Notes: generated by a model not told the origin, from the letters alone. A stretch of 64,000 nucleotides of DNA from Acaryochloris sp. IP29b_bin.137 (GCF_028285745.1 NZ_JANQOP010000232.1:23804-87803); one strand, 5' to 3'; shown: positions 17,324-28,394, numbered from the stretch's first letter. Numbers and translations: made by a program.

Positions 17324-18167
17324 TACCCTCGTAGTTCTTGACCAGAATTTCGTCTATTTTGCCGCGCCGTGAGGCTTTGGAATTAATAGCTCTGGTGGCT
17401 TTGACGCGGATACAAGTGTAATCCTGATACAAGTCACGAATAAAGTCAGTGTAGGCATTACTCAGCATCACTTTACAGCCTTTATCAGAAAGTCTGGCAA
17501 AGGTATCCCTGAGTCTTTTTTGCTCATCCTTGTTGAATCCATTGATGTCATATCCAGTAAATGACGCCGTATCAGATACTGGATCATAGGGTGGGTCAAA
17601 ATAGATGAAATCGTTCTTTCGTGCCCTAGCTACCGTTTTGGCAAAGTCCTGATTGAGGATCTCAACCTTTGCAGCATTAAGATACGAACTAACAGCTTTA
17701 AGAACAGCTTCATCAAGAATATTAGGGTTTTTATAGCGTCCAAAGGGTGCATTGAATTGCCCTTGCGAATTGACCCTAAATAAGCCGTTATAGCAGGTTT
17801 TGTTCAGGAATATAATGCGAGAAGCTTTTTGGACGGGAGTTTTAGACTTAAAGCTGTCTTTTCTATCCCATTCCCGCACTTTGTAGAAATACTCTTCTTC
17901 ATTACGATGCTGGCGGAGATCCTCAATTAGTTCGTCCAGCGAATCCCTAATGACGCAATAGCAGCTAATGAGCTCTTGATTACTGTCACTAATGATGGCC
18001 TTTTTCGGTTGAAGATCGAAGAGTAGAGCACCACCACCGATAAAGGGCTCATAATAGTTATTGTAGGCATCTGGCATATGGTTTTTCAGCTCCGGAATTA
18101 GCTGGCGTTTGCCTCCTGCCCATTTAAGGAAGGGTTTGACGAGTTTATTGTGAGTCAATCGCGACAT
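17316..18167 (-). CDS. DNA adenine N6-methyltransferase, D12 class (Dam/DpnM-like)
   Basis: 283 residues with motif order of the alpha (D12) class: the AdoMet motif PFLKWAGGKRQL at residues 12-23, EPFIGGGALLFDL near 41-53, a target-recognition middle part, and the catalytic DPPYDP near 192-197. This class includes Dam and the DpnII/MboI methylases that modify adenine in GATC. A GATC target is likely but not proven. Paired with the downstream restriction nuclease (8-base overlap), it protects host DNA. If the target is GATC, every HIP1 octamer in the chromosome would be a substrate. About 290 bases upstream are gene-free. Confidence 0.9.
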   Translation of the reverse strand: MSRLTHNKLVKPFLKWAGGKRQLIPELKNHMPDAYNNYYEPFIGGGALLFDLQPKKAIISDSNQELISCYCVIRDSLDELIEDLRQHRNEEEYFYKVREWDRKDSFKSKTPVQKASRIIFLNKTCYNGLFRVNSQGQFNAPFGRYKNPNILDEAVLKAVSSYLNAAKVEILNQDFAKTVARARKNDFIYFDPPYDPVSDTASFTGYDINGFNKDEQKRLRDTFARLSDKGCKVMLSNAYTDFIRDLYQDYTCIRVKATRAINSKASRRGKIDEILVKNYEGNG

Positions 18168-18266
18168 TAGTGAGTCAAACGAGCTTTACCATCGGCTAAA
18201 AGTAGTTCAAAGTTACCATGCTGAAGAACTATTTCTACTCAGTGTATTCTGTCAATTATCAAGCAT

Positions 18267-18296
18267 AAGTGAACTGCTAACGTTAACTGTTCACTT
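18267..18296. terminator. Inverted repeat between the R-M pair and DUF751 gene
   Basis: AAGTGAAC (18267-18274) and GTTCACTT (18289-18296) form an 8-bp stem around a 14-base loop that itself holds the palindrome TAACGTTA. On the plus strand a short T-run follows, so it may be a terminator insulating the downstream housekeeping genes. It could also be an operator upstream of the methyltransferase. No controller protein gene is present. Confidence 0.4.
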
Positions 18297-18459
18297 TTTC
18301 GAGTAACGGCCATAAGAAACGGACAGGCATAAGTTCGCACTAGAGTTGGCAATAGGCTAGTCATTAACGGGAAAACCCATAATGTGGAAGGTCAAGGCTT
18401 TGGGTTAAGATCAATCCTGTGAATAAGAGAAATCAATAATATATATCGACTCAATCACT

Positions 18460-18666
18460 ATGGGTGACTTTTTTAAGAAACTCTCGTCGTATCCCAAATT
18501 CTTCTTGGCGATTGTCGTTGGGGTATTTTGGACTTTACTCAAGCCTTTGCAAGGGTTTGCCAAGCATCCGGTCACGGGTATTGCTGCCCTGGGCGTCATC
18601 GTTGGAGGCTTTGCGTTTCTCAGCTTTACCCTTAGTGCCATGATGGGGCTGACTCCATTAAACTAG
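18460..18666 (+). CDS. DUF751 (Ycf33-like) small membrane protein
   Basis: 68 residues matching the cyanobacterial/plastid DUF751 family: MGDFFKKLSSYPKFF, a first helix (LAIVVGVFWTLL), the KHPVTGIAALGVIVGGFAFL second helix and a short end. Length is right for the family. It sits 65 bases before rbfA, a neighbourhood I remember for this family. The function is unknown; a thylakoid or inner membrane location is expected. Confidence 0.85.
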   Translation: MGDFFKKLSSYPKFFLAIVVGVFWTLLKPLQGFAKHPVTGIAALGVIVGGFAFLSFTLSAMMGLTPLN

Positions 18667-18731
18667 GCGTTGGGGAGACAACATTATCTGTTAGCGGTTT
18701 CATCTCATGGGAGATGGAGGAGTAGAATCTG

Positions 18732-19148
18732 ATGGCTACAGGACGACGGGTTTCTCGCGTTGCCGAACTGATTAAACGCGAAGTCAGTCAAATGCTACTG
18801 CATGGCATCAAGGATGATCGAGTTGGGTCCGGCATGATTAGTGTGACGGCGGTGGAATTATCGGGCGATCTTCAGCATGCCAAGATTTTTGTCAGCATTT
18901 ACGGCACAGACGAGGCTAGAGCCGAAACCATGGCGGGTCTAGAATCAGCCACGGGCTATGTTCGTAAGCAGCTCGGGCATCGCATTCATCTGCGCCGCAC
19001 GCCAGAAGTCATTTTTTGCGAAGATCGCTCTTTTGAAGAAGGCAATAAGGTATTGTCATTGCTTGATCAGCTCAGTTATGAGCGACAGAGCAAGCCCAAT
19101 GACTCAATAGAACAGCCCCCAGTGGGCTCCTTCGAAGCTGATTTCTAG
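18732..19148 (+). CDS. rbfA: Ribosome-binding factor A
   Basis: 138 residues. RbfA binds the 30S subunit and aids late 16S rRNA processing, mainly in the cold. The KH-like fold is recognisable: [18 protein letters not shown], then the [21 protein letters not shown] strand pair and [18 protein letters not shown] near residues 82-99. A GGAGGAG site precedes the ATG. The stop is directly followed by the TTG start of the glycosidase gene, so they are translationally coupled. Confidence 0.95.
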   Translation: MATGRRVSRVAELIKREVSQMLLHGIKDDRVGSGMISVTAVELSGDLQHAKIFVSIYGTDEARAETMAGLESATGYVRKQLGHRIHLRRTPEVIFCEDRSFEEGNKVLSLLDQLSYERQSKPNDSIEQPPVGSFEADF

Positions 19149-20777
19149 TTGGATTCACTCTTGACTCATCTATTACCAGAGCCAGATTCCCTGTCTTTGC
19201 CAGAGCAAGTTGCTCAAATGTTAGTGGTCCGGGCCTCCGGCTACTTATTCGATCATCAAATTCTGTATCCCAGCTGGGAACCGAAAGCTGAAGTGCTCCA
19301 CCATTGGCTGACGGATCTGGGGATTGGTGGGGTGATTTTGCTAGGCGGTAGCGCGGGAGAGATTGCCTGTCGCTGTCAGCAACTGCAAGAGTGGGCGGCC
19401 ATTCCCCTATTTATGGCAGCAGATATTGAGGAAGGCGTCGGACAACGCTTTGCTGGGGCAACCTGGTTTCCCCCGCCTTTGGCCCTAGCAGGCATGGTCG
19501 AAGCTGGAACCACCATTGAGCAAGCTCAGCAGTCTGCTCAAGCCATGGGTGCTTGGACGGCGCAAGAAGCCTTAGCTATTGGTTTGAACTGGGTGTTGGC
19601 TCCGGTGGTGGATGTCAATAACAATCCCCAGAATCCGGTGATTAATGTGCGGGCGTTTGGGGAAACGCCTGAGCGGGTGAGTCAGTTAGCAACGGCCTTT
19701 ATTCAGGGCGCTCGGCCCTATCCGGTACTAACGACGGCTAAACATTTCCCTGGGCATGGCGATACGGCGACAGATTCTCACTTGGATTTGCCTGTCATTA
19801 CCCACGCCATAGATCGCATTCGTCGTATCGAATACCCGCCATTCCAAGCTGCGATCGCAGCCAAGGTAGATGGGGTGATGAGTGCTCACTTGTTGATACC
19901 GGCGTTAGATCCGGAATATCCTGCCACCCTTTCTCCCAAAATTCTGACCGGCGAGCTTCGACAAAAGTTGGGGTTTGATGGGCTGATTGTTACAGATGCG
20001 TTGGTGATGGGGGCAATTGCCAATCAGTATGGTGCCAATGAAGCGGCAGTGCTAGCGGTAGCGGCTGGATCCGATATTTTGATGATGCCTGCAGATCCGC
20101 CAGGAGCGATTTCTGCAGTGTGTGAAGCAGTGGAACGAGGACGAATTCCGTTAGAACAAATCGAAGCATCGGTGGAGCGGATTTGGCGGGCAAAGCACAA
20201 AATTACCCGCTATGAAGTGGAGGATACGAGTTATCAACATGCGTGGGAAACTCATACGCCTTTGCAGATCGACTTGGATCGGTTAGGAACGCCAGAGGCA
20301 ATAGACGCGACTGCCAAAATTCTGAAGGGGTCGAATGTGGTGCATGGACAGATTACTGCGGTTCCAGACAATGCCCGCACGCTGATTATTGTGGATGATT
20401 TGGTGGATTGTGAGTTTCTCAGTCGCAAGGCTCCAGCGATTGATTTACCTCGTAAGTTGGGTTATCAGGTGCAAATTGTGGATGGTCATACGCCTGAGAT
20501 GCCGCTGGATCAAGTCGGTCAGCCGACGTTTTTGCAATTGTTTATTCGAGGCAATCCGTTTAGAGGGAGTGCCCAGTTAAGTCATAAGGCTGAAGCTTGG
20601 TTTGAGTTTTTGCTGAAATCTGAGCAGTTACAGGCCTTGGCAATTTATGGCAGTCCCTATGCATTAGCTCAGTTTCAAGCCCGACTTTCTGCCAATATTC
20701 CCTACGGATTCAGCTATGGGCAAATGTCTTTGGCACAAGAGCTGGTTCTGGATTCCATGATGAAATCGTTAGGATAA
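19149..20777 (+). CDS. nagZ: Glycoside hydrolase family 3, NagZ-like beta-N-acetylglucosaminidase
   Basis: 542 residues. The GH3 N-terminal barrel has the NagZ signature KHFPGHGDTATDSHLDLP near residues 198-215, where the His of the loop acts in acid/base catalysis. The nucleophile Asp lies in VTDALVMGA near residue 281. Such enzymes remove GlcNAc from muropeptides during cell-wall recycling. It is longer than minimal NagZ (about 340), with an extra C-terminal domain (about 370-540), as in other cyanobacterial members. It starts with TTG immediately after the rbfA stop; the first ATG (19218) would remove conserved residues. No signal peptide is visible, so it is probably cytoplasmic. Confidence 0.85.
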   Translation: MDSLLTHLLPEPDSLSLPEQVAQMLVVRASGYLFDHQILYPSWEPKAEVLHHWLTDLGIGGVILLGGSAGEIACRCQQLQEWAAIPLFMAADIEEGVGQRFAGATWFPPPLALAGMVEAGTTIEQAQQSAQAMGAWTAQEALAIGLNWVLAPVVDVNNNPQNPVINVRAFGETPERVSQLATAFIQGARPYPVLTTAKHFPGHGDTATDSHLDLPVITHAIDRIRRIEYPPFQAAIAAKVDGVMSAHLLIPALDPEYPATLSPKILTGELRQKLGFDGLIVTDALVMGAIANQYGANEAAVLAVAAGSDILMMPADPPGAISAVCEAVERGRIPLEQIEASVERIWRAKHKITRYEVEDTSYQHAWETHTPLQIDLDRLGTPEAIDATAKILKGSNVVHGQITAVPDNARTLIIVDDLVDCEFLSRKAPAIDLPRKLGYQVQIVDGHTPEMPLDQVGQPTFLQLFIRGNPFRGSAQLSHKAEAWFEFLLKSEQLQALAIYGSPYALAQFQARLSANIPYGFSYGQMSLAQELVLDSMMKSLG

Positions 20778-20839
20778 TCAATGCAAATTTCGCGCAGCTC
20801 CTCGTAAAAGGGGCTTATTAAAGATGGGCTGCACCCGAA

Positions 20840-21487
20840 CTAGGGTTGTTCGCTAAGGTTTAGCGTATCAATCTGTAGGCGAAAGGCTTTCCGAATAGCA
20901 CTCATCGGTTGTGAGGTATTAGCTAAATACTCAGAAAAAAGTGAGATAATAGGAATATTTGGAAATATTCGACTATTTGATGAATGAGTATAAGTATCAC
21001 CCTCAAGCACAGAAATCGTTAGTTCATTGTTTTGGTAACGCCAAATTTCTGGCACTCTCAGGGTAGTGTAAGCACTCAATCTAGTTTTGGAGGTTAGATC
21101 CACTTCAATCGCTAAATCGGGCGGCGGATCGATACTGAGATCGAGCCTGTGCTTACCCAGGATGGCTGCACAATTTTGAATATAAAAACAATCGTCAGGT
21201 TCAATGCCAACATTCGACGCTGGATGCTTAAACGTTGTGGAGCCCAAAGATTCCCAGTCCCAACCCAATGCATCCAGTAAGACAACCAAGAGGTGCGCCA
21301 ACAATACCTTGACTCGTTCATACTCTGGTGACGGCATCCGTATTTCTAAAGTCCCAGTTGCATTAGCAATGCGTGTGTTGCGTTTCTCACCCAGATCCCT
21401 CAAAACCTCTTCGAAAGCCTGCCAGTCCAACTCTCGCAAGAGGGTTCGGTGCCCAGGGGGAATTTCAATTTGCTGTACCTGCAGCAT
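20840..21487 (-). CDS. Uma2 family PD-(D/E)xK nuclease-like protein
   Basis: 215 residues of the Uma2 (DUF820) family, very abundant in cyanobacteria. Visible parts are the GTLEIRMPSPEYE strand with an adjoining helix, GIEPDDCFYI with a conserved aspartate, and PPPDLAIEVDLTSK, the D...ExD/K nuclease-like core. ATG 21487 was chosen over an earlier in-frame start because family members begin about 10 residues before IPPGHRT. It stands alone between convergent and unrelated genes. Biological role unknown; these proteins are thought to derive from restriction-type nucleases. Confidence 0.85.
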   Translation of the reverse strand: MLQVQQIEIPPGHRTLLRELDWQAFEEVLRDLGEKRNTRIANATGTLEIRMPSPEYERVKVLLAHLLVVLLDALGWDWESLGSTTFKHPASNVGIEPDDCFYIQNCAAILGKHRLDLSIDPPPDLAIEVDLTSKTRLSAYTTLRVPEIWRYQNNELTISVLEGDTYTHSSNSRIFPNIPIISLFSEYLANTSQPMSAIRKAFRLQIDTLNLSEQP

Positions 21488-21592
21488 CACCACGCTTGCG
21501 TCGTTCCCCCATGAAGTGGACCTACACTTCACTATATCGGATGAATTGAGAAGCCGTTAAAGCCTAAATATCTGCCGATGGATTGAGCCCGT

Positions 21593-22357
21593 TTATTGAG
21601 GTAATGGGGGAAAGTCCAGTTCGCCAATCATGGGTGGCCTTAAACTGGTCAACTTCGATTCATCTAGCTGACTAAAACGTTGTAAGAGACTATTAAAACT
21701 ACGCTGATTAAAACTACGCGGATCCTTCCGGCTCCCGGAACGATCTACCCCTTTATGGGTTGTAACTCGAGAATGGGGAATGCGACTGCGAGCAACCAGC
21801 CAAGCTAGCGATTGGTATTGAGCCTGGGAATAACCACTGTGGTAATTGCCATTGTGATTGCCATCTGCGGGCGTTTCTAAAGAAATATGATAAGCAAAAT
21901 TATTCACCGAGGCCGGATAGATCCGGTGCGTTTTCACTGCTTCAGGGCCATTAGGACCTCTAAATACAGAATTGCCCGCGCCAAAGGCTCGATTCTTGGC
22001 GGAGACAAGATGCACAATGGTGCCATTACGGGTGATTAAAGCGTGATAGCTGGCTTGCTCGTCCTCGTTGTAGTGAGGGGTCTGAAAGACTCGAATCGTA
22101 GAAGCCGCAGAAATGACCGTTTCATGTAACACGACAATGGGAGCGTTACTGACTGGGCGACCATAAATATCTTTGGCATACCGCTTGCCAAAATTGGTCT
22201 CATGGGCGGGTCGCCACACTTCTACAGGGCGAAAGTTAGCTAGCTTAGAGTGAACCGTTTGGCTATTTACCGCATGGACATGAAGCGTGAGCACACATGC
22301 CAAAGCACCTAGAAATAGCATGAGACCTTGTAAAAGAGGAGCGTTAAACCTGCGCAT
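21593..22357 (-). CDS. Exported N-acetylmuramoyl-L-alanine amidase (Amidase_2/PGRP)
   Basis: 254 residues. An N-terminal signal anchor (LLQGLMLFLGALACVLTLHV) is followed by an Amidase_2 domain that would cut the bond between MurNAc and L-alanine in peptidoglycan. Zinc-site residues are visible as His in VLHETV and His in TTHKGVDRSGSRKDP with its downstream Asp. FAYHISLETPADG is the characteristic middle strand. It acts in the periplasm. ATG 22357 is preferred to TTG 22366. It is in the same direction as truB but 83 bases downstream of it, so a shared transcript is possible. Confidence 0.85.
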   Translation of the reverse strand: MRRFNAPLLQGLMLFLGALACVLTLHVHAVNSQTVHSKLANFRPVEVWRPAHETNFGKRYAKDIYGRPVSNAPIVVLHETVISAASTIRVFQTPHYNEDEQASYHALITRNGTIVHLVSAKNRAFGAGNSVFRGPNGPEAVKTHRIYPASVNNFAYHISLETPADGNHNGNYHSGYSQAQYQSLAWLVARSRIPHSRVTTHKGVDRSGSRKDPRSFNQRSFNSLLQRFSQLDESKLTSLRPPMIGELDFPPLPQ

Positions 22358-22439
22358 AGTTGGCAATGGAGAGGGTGAAACGAGTCAATGTGGCTCAGAG
22401 TATAGCACCGATACTTTTCCTATGATCGACTGGTCTGGA

Positions 22440-23312
22440 CTATTTTGACGCGGGCGGCAACACCAGTTTGGGTTGAAGGACCCCTGCACGGATTTCGCCC
22501 AAGCCCAGAAAGCGATCGCAGGTATGCACCTGCATCATCCCTTCTGGCAGATCCTGAGGAAGCTTTTGCCCCCAGCAAAACCGCTGGGCTTCTACCGGAG
22601 GCAAATGAAGAATCGGTTGTTGTAGAGAAAAAGATGGCTCAATGGGTGTAAATGTTCCGGCTTGAACCTGATCCGCTAACACCTCGAAGGTCAGACTATC
22701 GGCGAGGGCAAAGCCACAACTCAGGGTTCGTGTGAGTTGGGCTAAGGTAGCGCCAGTGCCCAAGATCTCGCCTAAATCCCGGGCTATGGAGCGAATATAG
22801 GTGCCGGGACCACATGCGATCGCAACCGCCAATTCCGGTTTTTCACCCCCCCGCCAGTCCAGTACCTGCATATCGAACACCTCCACCTGCCGGAGAGGTG
22901 CCGTCACGGCTTTGCCTTGGCGCGCTAAATTGTACAAGCGCTGACCTTGAACTTGGATGGCACTGAAGGCGGGGGGGCGTTGTGCAATTGAGCCTAAAAA
23001 CTGTGGCAGTGCTGCCTCAATCGATTTCAGGGTGAGATGGTCAGCCTCTTGTTCAGCCAGTACTTCTCCTGCTAAGTCATCCGTTGTGGTAGTCAGACCA
23101 AACCGGATCGTCGCTTGATAGGCTTTCGGTTCCGGTAGATAGGGGAGGAGACGAGTGGCAGGTCCCAAAGCAACGGGTAAGACGCCTGTGGCTAATGGAT
23201 CGAGGGTGCCGCCATGACCGACTCTTTTGAGACCACATAGCCGTCGAACTTTGCCGACACAATCATGGGAGGTCATGCCGGTGGGTTTATGCAAATTGAG
23301 AAAACCCAGCAT
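22440..23312 (-). CDS. truB: tRNA pseudouridine(55) synthase
   Basis: 290 residues. TruB makes pseudouridine 55 in the T-loop of tRNAs. The family start GFLNLHKPTGMTSHDCV and the catalytic motif GHGGTLDPLATGVLP (Asp in the TLDP segment, about residue 38) are intact, as is the later GPGTYIRSIARDLG. Length is usual. The ATG overlaps the stop of the upstream hydrolase by one base (TGATG), showing translational coupling. A TTG one codon earlier is not needed. Confidence 0.95.
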   Translation of the reverse strand: MLGFLNLHKPTGMTSHDCVGKVRRLCGLKRVGHGGTLDPLATGVLPVALGPATRLLPYLPEPKAYQATIRFGLTTTTDDLAGEVLAEQEADHLTLKSIEAALPQFLGSIAQRPPAFSAIQVQGQRLYNLARQGKAVTAPLRQVEVFDMQVLDWRGGEKPELAVAIACGPGTYIRSIARDLGEILGTGATLAQLTRTLSCGFALADSLTFEVLADQVQAGTFTPIEPSFSLQQPILHLPPVEAQRFCWGQKLPQDLPEGMMQVHTCDRFLGLGEIRAGVLQPKLVLPPASK

Positions 23313-24976
23313 CAAGAGTCCTGTTGTGCTTGGGCTGCAGGTAAAACCAAATTGGGCGTTAGATGCAGGGTTAAAGGCTCACGACTGAGATTGGCAGCAT
23401 AGCTAGGGGTGAGAAAATTGGCCAACTGCTCCTGACCTTGTATGTATCGACCCAAGAACGCCGTAGTCAGGGCTTTGGTATAGTAGCGGGCCAGTGGACT
23501 TGGCCCCCCCGTGCCAGTACCTAATGCCGATAACACATCGGGTGAACTTGTAGAGGTATTGCCTGTGGAGTAATGGGAGCCATTGTTAATCAGAACTAAC
23601 CGTTTTTCAGGGGTCGTTAACCACTGAAAAGGCTGGATTTGTTCAGGGAGTACTGGCGCAATCGTATCTGCACTCCCGGCCACTATCATCACGGGGACCT
23701 GGACTGTTTGATAACCCGATTCCCCAAATAAGCTGCTTCCGATTGGGCTAATGGCTACCACGGATTGGATTCTTGCATCCTGCAAATCTACGGTTTTATC
23801 TGCCGTTTGTAAGGCTTGACACTGTAGAGCAAGGGAGATGTTGAGGGAGGTCTCTAAGCCGGTTTGGCAGGCTTGCTGTAATTGATCATAATGGGGGGTC
23901 GCTCCCGCCAAGGCCAGAGCGGTATATCCCCCATAGGAATGGCCTAAAATACCGACTTTTTCTAAATCTAAGCTGCCTTTAAACCGGGGATCAGGAATAG
24001 AGTTCTGAGCGAGTTGATCGAGCAGATAGCTGACATCCAAGGGGCGATCAATAAACTCTGTGGGATCAGTGATATCTTGGGCTCGCCCTTGTAAAAGGTC
24101 AACAATTTGCTTGCCGTTACTGCCGGAATGCTCAGGCATAACGACCACGTAGCCATGAGACGCTAAATGTTGGGCTAAGTACGCATAGGTGGTGCGATCG
24201 GAATTAAACCCATGGGAAATAACGGTAACGGGATAGGGGGTCGCTGATGGCGTGGTTGGGAAATATAGATCGGCCGCAAAGTCGCGGGCTCGTCCCGTAT
24301 AGGTCAATCGCTTTTCGGTGTCATCTTTCAAATCCTTTAGGGTGATGCGTTCCCAGGAATACAGCCCCGACTGAGATAAAGACCAGCCCGCTAGGCTATT
24401 GGCTTGAGGTGTCGCCTTAGACTGCTGAATAACGGCTTCGACGGTGGCATTGGTGGTTCTGACGGCTGTTTGCACCTGATTCAATAACTCTAAGGCAGTA
24501 CTGACATCTACTTGGACGCCAGCATTGGGGAAATTGCGCAATACGCTGAGAGCCGTTAACCCTTCTGGATCTTTCGCTGCCAAAATTAAGGCGGAGCGAA
24601 GGGCAAAGAAGCTGCCTTCGCCCGACTTGGTGCGCACCACTTGCTGGACTCGTTTGAGTAACGCTTCACCAACGGGCGTGTAGAGAAACTGGGCCACAGC
24701 GACAGCGTTGAGAGGCAGGCGCTCTTGTAAGCTGCCTCGCAGTTGGGTTTGTTGTTCAGGGTTAAAGTAGTCTAAAAAAGGGGCCAACGCTCTGGTCTTG
24801 CGACCTTCTTTTGCAAAGCTTTCTAAATCCCTGACAGGAATGGAACGCTCTAAGAATAGAAACGATAGGAAGATGCGCTCAGCGGCTAGCATCGGTCCTG
24901 CTTGCAGTACCGCTACGGCCAAAGCGACGCTGAATAAGCGGCTATATCGACGGAAAGGGGGATGCGGTCGTCTCAT
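23312..24976 (-). CDS. Exported alpha/beta hydrolase with DUF1400 N-terminal domain
   Basis: 554 residues from ATG 24976. The first 30 form a signal peptide (RLFSVALAVAVLQAGPMLA). Residues about 30-155 match the cyanobacterial DUF1400 helical domain (ERIFLSFLFLERSI). A platelet-activating-factor-acetylhydrolase-like alpha/beta hydrolase follows: oxyanion strand ISHGFNSDR, nucleophile elbow GHSYGG, and a late His in NNGSHYSTG. Substrates of this group are unknown; lipid or ester cleavage outside the cytoplasm is likely. The frame is open 36 codons further upstream, but that extension precedes the signal peptide and is unlikely. Coupled to truB by TGATG. Confidence 0.85.
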   Translation of the reverse strand: MRRPHPPFRRYSRLFSVALAVAVLQAGPMLAAERIFLSFLFLERSIPVRDLESFAKEGRKTRALAPFLDYFNPEQQTQLRGSLQERLPLNAVAVAQFLYTPVGEALLKRVQQVVRTKSGEGSFFALRSALILAAKDPEGLTALSVLRNFPNAGVQVDVSTALELLNQVQTAVRTTNATVEAVIQQSKATPQANSLAGWSLSQSGLYSWERITLKDLKDDTEKRLTYTGRARDFAADLYFPTTPSATPYPVTVISHGFNSDRTTYAYLAQHLASHGYVVVMPEHSGSNGKQIVDLLQGRAQDITDPTEFIDRPLDVSYLLDQLAQNSIPDPRFKGSLDLEKVGILGHSYGGYTALALAGATPHYDQLQQACQTGLETSLNISLALQCQALQTADKTVDLQDARIQSVVAISPIGSSLFGESGYQTVQVPVMIVAGSADTIAPVLPEQIQPFQWLTTPEKRLVLINNGSHYSTGNTSTSSPDVLSALGTGTGGPSPLARYYTKALTTAFLGRYIQGQEQLANFLTPSYAANLSREPLTLHLTPNLVLPAAQAQQDS

Positions 24977-25383
24977 CACGGTTGGTTGGAATTGCTGATA
25001 TGGGCTCAAGCGGGTCGATGGGCAATCGTCATTGATACTCGTCACTGGTAGATAAATAACGATTCGGTCAATCGCTGCAATCACAGCACTAACCTACGTT
25101 TGCCAGCCTACTGCTTTTTGCAAAAGAGTTGCCACTCTTTTTGACAATTGGATGTTCAGAATGCTGAAATGCCTGACGGCAGAACAGCAGCCGGATAGTG
25201 GAGGAAGGGGATCGCGTCAGTACCTATGGTGTTGCTACGAGTGAGGGAGGCAACGGTTGATTTCGTTCCTCTAGATAGAGGATAGACTCACCCCCAGAAT
25301 CGACAAAACTCCATAAATTCTTGTAAAACTTAAACAAAATTGCTGGAAGCGAGCTTGCAGGTCAATGCTAGGATCTAATTCAG
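24977..25383. other. Divergent intergenic region before the TPP riboswitch
   Basis: It separates the minus-strand hydrolase from the thiC riboswitch and must hold promoters for both. No ORF with protein character and no hairpin with T-run is obvious. The last 50 bases (from about 25,320) are AT-rich, as expected for the thiC promoter, but no -35/-10 pair could be assigned with confidence. Confidence 0.4.
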
Positions 25384-26853
<1,470 letters not shown>

Positions 26854-26862
26854 GAGAACGGA

Positions 26863-27672
26863 ATGGGTAGAGACAGGCGGCACGGTAGGTGGTGGGGAAT
26901 CGTCCTAGCGCTGATTCTCTGCTGCTGGTCTCTACCAGGGCTTGCGAGTCCCCTCACGGAGCGGCTAGCAGCTTTTCCAGAATGGCAAGGGAAACCTGTT
27001 CTGAAGCCTGCCAATGGCAACTTAGTTTATCCAGATTGGTTTTTAGGGGATTGGCAGGTGACCAGTACCCTAGTGGATTTAGCAGCCCCGCTTGCGCCTC
27101 AGTTGGTTACCCCTGGTTATGCCGATAATGAGCGTCTGCTCGATCAGCCGGTGCACTTTAAGGTGCGGTTTGTAGAAGAGCGCCCTCCCCTGAAATCCAA
27201 GGTGTTGTCGAATGTTTCTCCTTGGGAGCTGTTATCCCGTAAGCCATCGGTGATTGCAGACCTCGCTTACAATGGCCGGAGTTTGGCGGCGGCTTACCTG
27301 GGAGAAGGGGCGGTGCAGAAGGTGACGGTTGATCCTCGCTTTCCCAATCGTCAAACGACCGTTCTGGATCAGGGGCGACAGCTCGTGTCTACCATTAGCG
27401 ATCGCACCACCGAATTCGATGCTAAAAATGACACATGGATTGCCAGTGAGCTGTTTCAGCAAGAGTTTCGTAGTAACGCTCAAATTTATCTAAACCAAGT
27501 CGAAAATACGACCTCCTATCGCTACATCAACAACAGTCCGGCTCAAATCGATGCGGATCAAGTTACAGCTATCTACCTGTCCCCCCAGGATCCCAACTAT
27601 TTTCAAGCCTTAAATCAGCCCGTCGCCCTCTACCGCTATCATTTGGTTCTTACCGCTTTACTCACCGATTAA
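26863..27672 (+). CDS. Predicted lumenal/periplasmic protein (DUF6816-like)
   Basis: 269 residues with a signal peptide (IVLALILCCWSLPGLAS, cleavage about residue 28). The mature protein has the conserved-looking blocks NGNLVYPDWFLGDWQVTS, GYADNERLLDQPVHFKVRF and a late TTSYRYINNSP with a C-terminal beta strand. It resembles cyanobacterial and plastid proteins grouped as DUF6816, thought to be thylakoid lumenal; this assignment is from memory. The ribosome binding site overlaps the thiC stop region, so it is read with thiC, although a thiamine role is not implied. Confidence 0.7.
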   Translation: MGRDRRHGRWWGIVLALILCCWSLPGLASPLTERLAAFPEWQGKPVLKPANGNLVYPDWFLGDWQVTSTLVDLAAPLAPQLVTPGYADNERLLDQPVHFKVRFVEERPPLKSKVLSNVSPWELLSRKPSVIADLAYNGRSLAAAYLGEGAVQKVTVDPRFPNRQTTVLDQGRQLVSTISDRTTEFDAKNDTWIASELFQQEFRSNAQIYLNQVENTTSYRYINNSPAQIDADQVTAIYLSPQDPNYFQALNQPVALYRYHLVLTALLTD

Positions 27673-27851
27673 ATTGATCCAGCGTGGGTTGCTTGACAGA
27701 CTAGTGCTCAGCTCTATTCTGTCTCGTAAGACTTTGTAAAGCGATGTTAGGATTGAAGCAATTTAGGGGCAACTTAGCAATTTAACGTGCAGTAATGCGA
27801 CTCAGGCCGTAGATATAGCTGCTGATAGGCGTCACTTAAAAGCATATAGCC

Positions 27852-28394
27852 ATGACCTCCTCTGAAAAAAAAATAGCTCCTCCATCTGCTCCAAACGACC
27901 AGCCTGAAGTTAATCAGCCGGGAGAAGCGACACTTGCTTCTCCAACCAATCAAGATGTCGATCTCAATACCCTGAATAAAATTAGGGATCTTCTATTCGG
28001 TCAACAGGTTCAAAAGCACGAGCAACAGCTCACCCAATTAGAAAATCGGTTAAATCAAGAATGTGCCGATATCCGCCATCAAATCGACCAACGCTTACAA
28101 GCCTTGGAAACTTCCATTCAAAAGGAGCTAAAAGCGTTAACCAAGACCTTGCAAACTAATCATGATGCCCAAACCGCTGCTTTATCTGATTTTCATCAAG
28201 AGTATGACAAAGGAATATCGGCAGTGGAAGCGCAGATTGAGCAGATGGGCGATAACTTGACCCAAAAGCATGATGAACTGAGGGCCCTCTTAGAGCGAGA
28301 AGTGCAAGAGCTGAACACCGTCGATGATACGGATCGTGCTCATTTAGCCGATCTCTTTAGTGAATTAGCACTCAATATCCGTGCCAGCCGATAG
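27852..28394 (+). CDS. Coiled-coil protein heading the OmpA/GTPase operon
   Basis: 180 residues. After a 40-residue proline-rich polar head comes the motif LNKIRDLLFGQQV (about 44-56), then a continuous coiled coil to about residue 155, and an end segment AHLADLFSELAL. There is no signal or membrane segment. The LxxLRxLLxG motif is also present near the start of the next gene's product (LTELRSLLIGPD), so the two proteins share a module and may interact or be recruited to the same partner. I recall such a coiled-coil/OmpA/GTPase neighbourhood in other bacteria, but its job is not established. A 182-base gap separates it from the OmpA gene. Confidence 0.7.
   Translation: MTSSEKKIAPPSAPNDQPEVNQPGEATLASPTNQDVDLNTLNKIRDLLFGQQVQKHEQQLTQLENRLNQECADIRHQIDQRLQALETSIQKELKALTKTLQTNHDAQTAALSDFHQEYDKGISAVEAQIEQMGDNLTQKHDELRALLEREVQELNTVDDTDRAHLADLFSELALNIRASR

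Noticed and set aside
18411..18641. Minus-strand open frame opposite the DUF751 gene
   Set aside because: The plus-strand reading matches a conserved family in full; the minus one does not.
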